A stretch of 64,000 bases of DNA, from positions 1 through 64,000 of the forward strand of contig DF237381.1 in the NCBI GenBank assembly GCA_000708835.1. The letters run 5' to 3'. The notes beneath the pieces are model-generated. The model searched no databases and was not told the origin of the DNA. It was given only the letters and a program-made list of their open reading frames with translations. The DNA is from Klebsormidium nitens (lineage: Eukaryota > Streptophyta > Klebsormidiophyceae > Klebsormidiales > Klebsormidiaceae). Of the stretch, positions 23,342 to 34,400 are shown one piece after another. The position numbers were made by a program, and so were the translations under genes. Position 1 is the stretch's first letter. Each line of letters starts with the position of its first letter.

Positions 23342-26300
23342 CTACTCGTTCCGTTCCCCCTGTATCGACTCGTCGCCGAAGAACTTGGCCAGCTTCGTCC
23401 GACTGCTCTCCGGCAAACCATTTGCCGCTTCCCCGAGCCCCGCCCACTGCGCCTCCGCTTTCGCATCGGGGGGGTCCTCCGCGTCTCCCATCAGCTCTGC
23501 CCAGGGGTCCTCCGCAACCCCCTGGAACGTGTAGAACCGGAATCCGTTCTCTGCGACCGTCTCCTTCAGCTTCGGCCGCCGTTCCGCCGGAACTCCGTCC
23601 CGCAGGAACTCGCACGCGTCGGTCAGCACCCCCGGAACGGAAAAGACGTACCCGTGCCCGAGAAGGCTCTTGTCCAGCCTGGTAGCGTCTACCAGGTCGA
23701 CGTTCTGCAATGTATCGTCAGAAGGGCGCAAAGAATGAGCGAAAGGGACTAATAGACCTTGTTTGCACTTTTGATCTGCTATTGAGCATGACACTGCTTC
23801 CGACGTCAAGCAGTGTCAGGACACGACGCGCCAAGCAAATCTCATCCCAAAAATAACTGAAAAAGGGAAATAGAATCTCGGCACGAGGTGACAAATGACC
23901 TCAGCAGCCAACTTATCGGAGATGAATTTGAGAGAACGTAGAACAGCACTTCTGTTGATCTATTGAAGCTGCTCAATGTAGCCTGGCGTTCCGGCCCACA
24001 CGGCCTTCTGCGATCTAGCGATCTGACTGCAACGAGTGCACAGGGCAAGGTGTACTCAAAGAGGGCGTCGGGGAGACCGGTCCCCCCTCGGCGACCAGCA
24101 AAGTGCCCAGAGAGCCAAATTGGTCGCTCGGGACGATTCCTGAGATGTAATCTAGTCCGTCGGATGGAAAAATATTTCAGGAGTCAGATGGGCGAGCGTT
24201 CCTTGAATTCTGACGCCCTCCTCAAAGCAAAGTCAGCCCAGCAAATCCGTTTACCTCTGCGAACGGTTCGTACCTCTGCGAACGGTACGTGCCAGGGGCG
24301 TACCCCGGGGGAGATTGGAAACGTCCCGAGGCGGGGGTGGCTGCCGTGGATGCGGGACGACACGTGGAGAGCCTGGTCGGCGGAGGACGCGTAGATCGTC
24401 ACGTGCTCCACCTGACACGTGGCCGAAAGAAAAGTCCGTCAGTGATGCCCTTTCGGTGATACTAGTACCCTTGCCTTCTGCTTTCTCATTTCATTTCGGG
24501 CTTCTGCACTTATCCTTCTTCGCCGTCTGGAGGTTGCCCTTTCAGACGTCATCTACTTCGCACTCAAAAAAGGTCCCGGAAACAGGGCAGCTTGCCACGT
24601 GGCAGATTGTATGGTCACGGCCCCTGCCACGCCCGAGGACAGCGAAGGATGGAGTAGTCTGCAAACATGAAGAGGGTGCTCCACGAAGCCAAACAAATCT
24701 GAGAGCAATCCTTGCGAGACCCACGAAAGTTCAGAAAAAATCCTCAGATTCAACAGACGCGAAAAGTCGCCGCGCAAGAGAGAGCGGAGATTTCTTTTCC
24801 GGCCGCAACTAAAATTATGAAGCCATTGGGTGGCGCCTAGATTAGACTTGAGTCGCTGGCCCTATTCGACATTGGAGTTTCGAGCACGTCGTAATCCCTT
24901 CGCGACCGCGTCTTCTGTTCCATCAAGGTCTCGAATATAGTAAAGACCAACTCAAAACCGAACGGGAGAGAAAGAGGTGAGCAGAAGAGAACGAAAAAGA
25001 AGAGGACGGAAGCTGATTCAAACAAGATCGGAACTGGTGCCTTTGTCCGCAATTCGTTGCTGTCCAAAAATGAACGAAGCACTTGCAAATCCACCAAGAA
25101 AGCACCGACAACGTTGTGCGAAGTTGATGACAGACAAGCTTTCAAGACGCCTCGTGAGGCCATTTGCTTTTGACCAGGCGAGAGGCAACCAAAACGTGGG
25201 CTCAATCGTGTCCGTGTGCCAGATCTCAACCACCGCAAACGAAGACAGAAGTTGCTAACTAGAAACTTCTGCCATGCCGTTTCTTGCAGCTACCCCTACA
25301 GTTTGTACATGTTTTCTTAGCCAACGTGGAACAGGAACTGGATTCGAAAGAAACGACAGTCTACTTCGCTGCTTCCGCATTTGAAACTGTCACGTCCCTG
25401 ACTCAACAGGCAAATTTGGGGAGGTACAACTTCGAATCGCCCAGTTTCGCCGGAAGCAGAAGTTGGAAGTTGGGCAGAGCTGAGCTGAGGGCAGGGTTTC
25501 CGAAAGGCCCACCGTTTTGCTCAGCTGACTTTGCAGCTGGTAGAACTCCCCGAGGTCAAAGTCCGGGGCGGCCAGCACCAGGCGGCCCAGCTTGGCGGAG
25601 CCCTCAGAGAGTTCCCCCAGCGCGAGCCTCATAAGCGCGTACAGCACAACCCGGGAGCCCATACTGCACGCAGGAAGAATATTTGAAAGGATTTTCGCTT
25701 TTGCGGCGCTTCTAAATTGTCGCAAAGCACGAATTTATCCAGATTTACGGATGCAGGTTTGCAGAGGCGGGTGCCATTACGGGAACGCACCTCCTTTTTG
25801 AGGGCTTACAAGCCGTCTGGGTGTCCGAGCTCTAGACGAAATAACCCTCTAGATCCCGGTATGCAATGGGAGTGGTCGAACGGTCATCTGGAAGCTTCCA
25901 AGCCGAGTGGTCGAAGCGAGCCATATTCACTCTCTTCGAGACCCTTAAAAGGCAGAGCGGGATTTCGCTCCGGTGGTGAGTAAAGCCTTTGCGGAGTGGC
26001 CGGGTTAAGTCTATTGAAAGACGGGCCGGAGTTAAAAGAAACCAGGGCTCCCATGGCATCGGCTTCACCAACACACAGTCTGCAAGATTTGCTCTGTAGC
26101 CCAACAGGCTGACTGCCAAGCCGGAACTCCCAAAAAACGTGTTCCCTTTCTTCTTATGAAACCCCAGCTCTGCGCATTGAGCTGCACCCTGTCCACTTTG
26201 TCGGGATCTCTTCCAATTTTAACCAAGCAAGTTGCAGTAAACCCGGCTAGAACAGGACCTTACCTGTGGACGATCAGATGCACCTTGTCCAGTTTGTCGA

Positions 26301-28385
26301 ACCTCTTGCAGTCACAAACCAATATAAAGAATTACAGTAGTCCGAAATAGCAGGGCCTTACCTGTGGGCGATGATATGCACCTTGTCCAGCTGGAACTCC
26401 GTCAGCATCTTTGTCAGGAAGTCGACGAAGTGCGCCACAGCCCACATCGCGTTGCTCTCGTCGGCGCTGTAGCTGTCAATCGCCTGCAGGAAGCGGCTGC
26501 GGAGACGTCAGCTCCACTTCGTGCAGATCTGGGACATTATGCTTGAAGTTTGATGTGCATCTTTGTTGACCAGACCGTCAGTCAACTTGCCGTACTCTGC
26601 AAAAGGTCCTTGAAGTTCCGGATCTGTGCAAACGATCTTACACCTTACCGTCTCTGCAAATGGTCCTATACTTCTGAGGAGGTCCATAATAGTATGATGT
26701 CCGACACCGCTTGACAATTCGTTGTCAGAAGAAAGTCATCGCAACGGAACCTGGCCCAGCATGGCCATCTATATTTGACAGCCCAATGTAAGGCAAAGCT
26801 TTCAAGCGGATTGTGGGACTCAGGAGAAGGGGGGGAATGTTTGGAACTCGTAAGCATTACAACGGGTCTTAGAACATATGCCAAATTTCGAAGACCCCAA
26901 ACTTGGAACAGGGTGTTCTTTTTTCATTCCAATATTAGAGCAGCGGAACAGACTTTCTTCGCATCTGGGACGCCTTTCAAAGCTGCGGGCATGACGCATT
27001 AAAGTGTAACAGAGAGCTCGTAAAAAGGGCCTGGGTTGAGTGCTTTGCATTCGGACCGTTCCCAGCTGTTTGATCACTTGGGCTTCTCTTTGACAGCATC
27101 TGAGCTTACATACGCAGTGACTCTCGTTTGCAAGGAATGCTGGCAGGTCAGGACTTAGAATCTTTGATTCCTCTGTACAGGGAACTGAAGAGAGACGCCG
27201 GTGACTCAGCTCACGGTATCCAGTGGTGGCAAATTGAGCGTGTCCCGGGGGCACAAACAGAAAGTACGGACAGAAATGCCGTGTTAACTTCATTTGTCCT
27301 GGCAGGAAAGACAGGAAAAGTCCATGGTTGGAAGGGAGGGGGGCCCAAAGAAAGGAGATGGAATCCAGAGAAATGAGAAGCAAGCAAAAGAGGAAGCGTG
27401 ATTAGGTACTACGCACCTGATAGGACGGCCAGCTGAACAAAAACAGCGGCGCATCCTCCTGGATCTTATATGCGCAGAGCGCCATTTTCCTCGCCGCCGA
27501 CCCAAACCGAAAGTTGAACCCGTGCACGTAAACAACCGCCTCGCTTTTCCCCTTGCTCCATCCGCGCTGGCCCCCCCGCCTCTGTCCCCTCAGAGTCTTA
27601 TCCACATGCCGCCGATTCTGCGCCATGTGGTGTTTCAAATATTCCTGGCTCATTCCCATGCACTTGGTTATCATTAACCCGTCTCGAACCCCGGTCTTGG
27701 CCGTCCGAGCCCGATCCCAAAACCACCCAAAAGGGAGATCGGAACGCGTCTGAGCAACGTTGTCAATGTCGGGAATGGAAACGCGCACAAGGCCCACGGA
27801 GACTTCGTCCGCTCGCTCAATGCCGTAAAAGGCTTCCGTGAGATTATTCCCACTGGGCTGCCGGCAGGTGCCGTACCAGATGGGCACGTCCATGAAACCG
27901 GCGGCGTCTCCGGCCCCCTCGGAAGGACGCGACTGCCCTCGTTGCAGGTAATCATGCAGGCGATGAAAGCTCGTCAACAGATCTTCCTTCGATTTCCAGT
28001 CGACGGGAAGCGCCACATTTGCGACGTCCACTTTCTCCAGCAGAAAGCTGACGGTCTCTGCCGCTTCCGGGGAATTTTTGCAGTGCGCAATTACCGCGTC
28101 CGCAGCTTCACTCAGCTGAGCAGAGGTCACAGTTTGCAGGGGGGCTGTCGTGACTGGCTCCAAAATGGTCAGCAGCCCCCCGGCAAACTCATCCCAGCTG
28201 TCGCTGAGGTCGCGCCTGATGTCAGCGATGTGGATCAGAATGCTGAAAACAGCGGCGCTTTGGAGGAGGTGTTCTTGGTCCTGAGAACCAGAAGCTGTCT
28301 TTGTTAAGCGCAGGGTTTTGAGGAGGTTGGCGGGGATCAGGCCCGAAGGCCTGATGGTTCCGATGACTGAGCTAAATGAGTTCAT
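23342..28385 (-). CDS. DUF900-type alpha/beta hydrolase
   Basis: Five exons join in frame: 28385-27417, 26483-26362, 25663-25513, 24411-24304 and 23704-23342, giving about 570 residues. The first ~280 residues lack a recognised domain. They include a helical region and a stretch (PIWYGTCRQPSG, EVSVGLVRVSIPDID) that is typical of the N-terminal half of DUF900 proteins. The hydrolase core follows: VVYVHGFNFRF (oxyanion region, H288), LFLFSWPSYQ, then AHSMGSRVV with the probable nucleophile S364 split across an intron. LVLAAPDFD, VTIYASSADQAL (probable acid D426) and SLLGHGYV (probable His H467) complete a plausible triad. Proteins of this type are predicted serine hydrolases or esterases of unknown substrate. 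The C-terminal tail after H467 is longer than the core requires and ends in echo-repeat territory. The fit of all four splice phases and the catalytic order makes the model strong. The substrate is unknown. Confidence 0.8.
26160..26361 (-). repeat. Exon-2 tail echoes (donor side) in DUF900 intron 2
   Basis: The last bases of exon 2 with its donor, seen on the plus strand as CCTTACCTGTGGGCGATGAT and a following CACCTTGTCCAG block, recur about 98 bp downstream in gene direction at about 26258-26310. A weaker match at about 26183-26210 follows. These are donor-side copies: exon tail plus intron start. Confidence 0.75.
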
Positions 28386-31300
28386 TCTGACCTATTAGTT
28401 GGTCAACCTCTGCTGATTTGTTTCTGGTGAGCTTTCCAGCTCTTGACCTCTGCTTAGCTGCTTTTCTACAATGCTGCATTCCATCTGAACAGCATTCCTT
28501 GGAGTCGTGCTTTCGCTTCCCTGTGCCTTGTGGAAAACCTCACGTGTTTCAGACAGGCAACGCGGGGGCCTTGTTGCACTTCTCCCTATAGCTCAAACAA
28601 AGAATGGTCACCCAAGCAAGAGCTGATGAGTGAGTTTGGCTAACCCAGAATCGCTACCCGGAAAGTAGGATACAATTGTAGTGAAGCACAGATGAAATGA
28701 CCCCGTGGCTCCCACGCAAAACAAAAGGTGAGCAAGAATTGCAGACGCCATACCACCTTCTCCTGTGGCTCACTCTGAAGGAATGCCAGCTCCAAGAGGG
28801 CTCCAAGGGTCGGCCAAGCCTACTATTTAATAGGCATGCATGTGCATTGTGCATCATTCAGCTTTGAAGTGTCCCTCCGGTTTTCAGGGCTGGAATGATG
28901 GGGCTGAAAATCACACGCGCAACTTGCAACCATGATTGAATCAGATTGATCCCCACTATGCGACCTCTCCATGGCCCTGGGGGGGGTAGCTACCTATAAT
29001 CCACAAGTTACGTGTACGGCCGGTCTCGGATGGTACAAGGGCTTAGGTTAGATACTGGTTTGGCTTGGGTTAGATCAGGTTAGATGACCTTCAACTGCTT
29101 GTTGCCTGCCCATCCGGGTTATCTCGATGTACCTTGATTTCAGGGTTTCTCGCTCTCCCAATAACTTACCCTATGCCTTTTTCACTCTCCATGACACCCC
29201 CGTATGATGCACATTGCAGTGACATTGGGGGAGGAAGAGTTGCTTCGTGATTGAGAGATTGTGCAAATCATGACGGCATTTAATGCAACCGGCCAGGTGG
29301 TGTCCTCATTATCATGATGGGTAGTTCAGGCTACAGAGTCGCAATAGATACACCCACCCTAAAATTTAGAAAGTGTTCAACAACCAGAATCCATAGTAAT
29401 CATCAGGGAGACCTACCTATTCCTATACCTACTGTATACATATTGGATCTGAAGCATTCCTTTCAAATGAGCTCGTGCTTCAGAAGTTGGAATCTCAGCT
29501 GGTAAGTTAGCGCCGCAAAAGTTTTCACTTGAGCACTAGTCCTACCCTTCACTAACATTGCCGGGCAGAAGATCTAGAGTCCGTCGCACTCTCGCTTCTT
29601 TTTCACAACCTCGCGCTGAAAAGGAAATCTCAAGGATGTTTGAGACCTCTTTGAGAAACCTTTTCCGTTTGCCCACAGCTCATGAGCTGGCTGAAATTGC
29701 AGATGCTTGAGGGAAAAGGAAGCTACATTTACTGGCGTGTGGCGTGTGTTCCAAGAAGGTAAGCTCGTCAGAGCTTGTCATCATTAGTAGCTCTGCGTGT
29801 TTTAGGCTCGGATGTACGTGTGTCACATCTTAAACGTAGAACATGCTGTTCTCAGCACAACCTGCAAAGTCCACTCTTTTGTTGCGCTCCTTACACATTT
29901 TGCACTCCAGCCCAAATATGTCTCTCCATATTGAGGTGGATCACCAGTTCAGAGAGCAGCCAGAAAAAATGCAGGCCCCTTTCCTCACTTGCCGCTGAGC
30001 GCGGCAAGCATAGTTCTTTCAAGCTTCAAATCCTGCGGTGTCAAACCTCAAGTTTCTGTATACTGTAAAGGCAGACACTTCACTCTTTGAGAAAGACATT
30101 TCTGCCGTTCCATCAGGAGCTTTGAAGTTTTTGGGGTGGAAAGCGTGCGCGCTGTTCAATGCCAGAAGTTTGGAGCGTGCGACAGTTTGCAGATTGTCCT
30201 GTGTTAATGGTCATCTGTCTTCGACCTTAGCAACAGCAGAGAGCTGTCAGCTTCAGTGATGAGATGAGAAGAGCGCTCTGCTTGACTGTGTTTGTTCACT
30301 GAGTCTCTGGTGCCAAGGTTGCTGCTACCATGTTTTCAATAAGTGTGTTCACAGTAGCTGTTTCCATATATAGACTTTCTGCAAAGCATTGGTGAAGGCA
30401 AACCCTCTCTTATAATGATTAGGCAGAACCATATCAACGTTGGGCTTCAGTCCGGGGTGAAGCAAACCCCGGAGCTTTTACAACACAAGAAGTACATGGT
30501 TTCTTTTCAGTGCTGCCCTCCAATACTCTTGAGCTTGCCACGTCGTGTGTCATCATAAGTGGTTACTTTCTCTCTGCCTAACCATGCCCCTAATGCTTCT
30601 CCTTGCAGCTGCAACGTGCTTTGTCTCGGGCTTTCCGGCAAGCCCCGTTTGCTTACAGCCCATGAAGAAATTTCCGCTTTAAGGATACTGATTGCTGGGC
30701 AGATCTCGATGAGCAGAGGTTAAGCTGCCAGCAAGCTAGGGAGGACAATATTACAGGACCAGAGTTTTCTGAGTCAAGAGGTTTCAAGTTGCGGGCTCTA
30801 CACAGAGGGGCTTCACAGACTTGACAAACCCAGGCAATTCTTTCAACTCCTAAGCTTGCTTCTCAGACTTTCTTCCTTCACGAGGACTTACATTAGGCTC
30901 ACTCAGCCTACGTGCCAGCTCAAAAGGGCTCCGACTGCTGCTCAAGGAGCCCTCTGAATCTTGTCAGCACCTAGCCAAGAAGTTCTCATAACGTGTTGGG
31001 TTTACAAGAAGCTGGGTTTACAAGATGCTGCTGAGCAGCCAAAAGCCAGGTCTTTGTGACTCTGGCTGAAAACCATTGCAGAAAGGCTTGCTCTGTCAAA
31101 GTGGAACCGCAGCTTTGTGTAGTGTCCAATTGAAGTTTTACAGTTGGCCACCCTTCATTCCTGTGGGGGCTGATTCTTTCAAGCCAGATGGCTTGTTGAT
31201 TCTACGTAGTCTCATCCCACCACATTCCTTTTCGTGTTGATACACTCCAACTTGGTATAATCTGTTACAGTCCCTTTGCACTGGTTTCCTCACAGAGTGG

Positions 31301-31446
31301 ATACTTTTCCACCTTAAACTGCTACACCTTCAATTAGAATGATGCGTAATTAGCAATTGACATTCCTGCTTTCTCCCTCCAGGATGAGTAGCTTCAAGCA
31401 AAGCAAGAGTAGCTGACTGACAGTTGCATTTTCCGCCTTTCTGCAG
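28386..31446. other. Divergent intergenic region between DUF900 and two-membrane-segment genes
   Basis: About 3 kb between two divergently transcribed genes, so it must hold both promoters. No coding exon was supported. The first coding exon of the plus-strand gene is preceded directly by a pyrimidine-rich TTTCTGCAG at 31446, so a non-coding first exon of that gene probably lies somewhere in this region. Confidence 0.45.
31382..31446 (+). repeat. Single echo of the ATG exon head
   Basis: CTCCAG followed by GATGAGTAGCTTCAAGC at about 31376-31398 resembles CTGCAG followed by ATGGATATCTTCAAGC at the real exon (31447), about 65 bp downstream. One short, worn acceptor-side copy. Weaker evidence than the multi-copy arrays. 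Confidence 0.45.
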
Positions 31447-34400
31447 ATGGATATCTTCAAGCTGAACCCGTTTGCAGTGAAACCCAAGCCGTGCTGGGCG
31501 CTCTCCATTCCACTATCTCTGGTGCTAACCACGGCGGTGGGCCTTGGGACAGCCTTTTTCATTATTGCTGTGAGTCAACAGAACATTAATCTTCTAACCA
31601 TCTGTCCCGTCTTCTTTTTGAGTTGTTAAGTTTTCGCCCCACCTTGGGGACCAAAAGCCCAAACGCACATTTGTTCCAATCACTCCGCCCACCTTCCTAC
31701 CTACTTTTGGCAACGATATCGGGGCCTGGAATAGCGTTTCCATGGGGATCGTGGAGCCACGTGAGATCCATCAAGTCTGACGCCCTGTCCCTTTCTCTTG
31801 TCTTCAATGGGAGTCCTGTCGTTTGACTCGTAATGAGAGTCCTGAGCTTAGGGTGTCAGGTAGAGTGGTCGTACAGCTCACCAAAGGTTGAACTAAATTT
31901 CGCAGCCGTCCTTGGCGGTTCATTGGCGAAGGGTCCAAGCTTGAAAAGCTGCAAAGTTGCATTCCTTTGCAAAGTCGGCAGCTCCTCAGTGTAAACGCGC
32001 CGCCCTCTTGAATCATCGCTTAGGGCTGAAAGCTTCTTCCTTCCGCTCACCAACAATGAGCTATTACAAGCTGTTGCCTCATGAGAACAGAGTCGTGCCA
32101 AGGTTTCTATTCAGAGATTTCGAACCGTTGAATCAGCAATTAACTGTCATTCTGATCGAGATTTGGAAGACTGAGGTCGAGATAATATGACCTCATGTTC
32201 GGTCTTCTGTTTGCTCAGACCCCATGTCTGTCTATATTAAGCGAACTAGTCTCCTTCTTTCGTCCTTCGACTGTCGGCAAGCAAACAGTGTAAAGCTTCA
32301 TTACGACAGTTCATACATTCAGCGGTGTGTTCCAAAAAGTAGTTAAAGTCATTTAACGCTTGAATTCTCACTCTGTCTTGCAGAACTTAACCCTTCTTAC
32401 CGAGCCCACGGTAACCGAGAAAATCAAGGCGGCCGCGCCGCCATTACCGTTCATCTACTTGTGCCCCAGCAAGCGGCCGTACACAATGTCAGGACCAATC
32501 TACGTGGGCTGCGGAGATAACATCTCCGATACTGCATACCCCCTGCAAAGAACTCCCGACGGCATCAGCACCCGCGCCGGGGGGCTGTGCACCCTCCAGC
32601 AGCTTGTGACGATCAAGGTGCGCTCCCGGGTGATGCATTTGCTGATGTCATCAGGCGTAAGGTTGTGTGCTCTGACAAGGGCAGGTTGTTTTGGTGGCTT
32701 CGGAGGACGTGAGCTCTGCTGACGTCACCTGAGGCCATGTTGCGGTTCAGTGCATATTCGTCGCTTCAAAGGTTGCGTTTTGAAGCAGGGCTTCGGAGCC
32801 ATTTGATTCGTTTTGGAGCGATTTTCAACCCAGCGATGAAACGTAATGACGAAAGACGTCTAATCTGTAGAATCCTCGTATTTGTGTCCCATCGAAGCAC
32901 TCAGGTTCCGGCGCGAAACCAAGACACTACTTGCTTGTGACCGATCATAGACCGAGACGTGGAGCAGCCTGGATGACACTCAGTGCGTGGTCTGAGAAGG
33001 ACCCCGACACTCTTACGTTGACACGCTCTTGTTCGTGTGTCGACAGATAATGGACCGGGACGTGGGCGGCCCGGTTGACACTCAGTGCGTGGTGTTCCAG
33101 CACATCGTAGCGAACAAGGACATCCCCTGGAAGACGCAGGTTTACATGATGCTCTCGCGTAACCAATTTACGGCAGGGCTCTCGACGACGACTCTCGACA
33201 CCGTTCCAAGTAAGCCGCACGATCACTTGGTGAAACCGTTGGCTTTGCAGTCATCTTACCCGTTTGCTTCTTTCCTGGGTCGTTTCAAGAAACCAAATTG
33301 ATGGCCGCGGTTGGCAGGACGACGCTCGATGCCGCGCCAAGGATGCGACACCAGACTTTGTGTTCGCTCAGTTCGTCTGCCATGCCGGTTCTTGAAAACA
33401 ATCGAGTCTACGACAGGGCTCTCGACAAAGGCATTAAGCAACATTTGTAAGTACATCCCACTGCATTTGCTGAATCCCCGCGTTTGCATTGTCGTCGAAG
33501 CCAACAGATCACCAGCCAGTCGCGGTCGAGGGTGAACACCATCAGATGCTACCCATAAATCTCTTGTTTTTCAGTAGGTTTGAACACCTCTCTCTCGGTT
33601 TACCGCCCTGGCAAATAGTCGACGTCTTCACTCTGAAAGCCAATCAAGGCTTCCTGCAAAAATGTTTCCCGAGATCCAAAGTCTAACAGCTTGCGAAGCG
33701 AAAACTTTACCGCGAAAAGAAGTAGGTCTACTTATGTGCTTATCCATTTATTCCTTCTCTACCAGTGGGTTCAGACGAGTGACATTCAATCAACGGCTCC
33801 GGAAAACAAACAACACGTTCAGTCAGGCAAGCAACCAGGGCTAATGCTGCTCTCGTCAGACTCTCAAACAAGTAACCAACCAGCAAGTTTTATTTAGCAG
33901 ATTTCCCCCATTTTCAGTCGGTCGTATCGTGTGCTAACCCGTTCTCTCCTTCTCTTCCAGTGGGTTTGAACTGTTAGAAGTATTTGAGCACTGCCACTCG
34001 GGCCACACTGGCGCCAGTGTGGCCCGAGTGGCAGTGCGCAAATACTTCTAACAAAAATGCGGTGACCGGACTGGGTTCGATTCCCAGCGAGAACGCGAAG
34101 TTTTGCGGCTGGCTGCGCAAAAAGGTTGCCCAGGGGTGGCGTAAAAAGTGAGCTCAGGAAAAGGGCCGCTTTCGAAGTCCTGAGGGGATGGCGTCAGTTA
34201 CTTCCTTGGTCGGAAGGAGAGGCTCGACTGGAATACTTCTAACATGAACGCCTACCTCTCAGTCAACGACACCTTCAGCCTGGAAGCCAACCAGGGCTTT
34301 ATGCGAAACGTGGTCAAAATAAACAAGGTCAACGGCTCGCAGGATTGAATAACCCCGCTTTTAAAAGTAGGTTTTGTTTTGCGCTAACCCACCCTTTTGT

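Noticed and set aside
22360-23752. Several long Ser/Pro/Arg-rich plus-strand frames (up to 240 codons)
   Set aside because: They overlap the tail-echo array and the antisense of DUF900 exon 5. Composition and overlapping frames indicate repeat-driven open frames.
34013-34095. A functional tRNA gene at the perfect T-arm
   Set aside because: No acceptor stem pairs with the sequence after the T-arm, and the 5' half belongs to the palindrome. It is a tRNA-like part of the inserted element.
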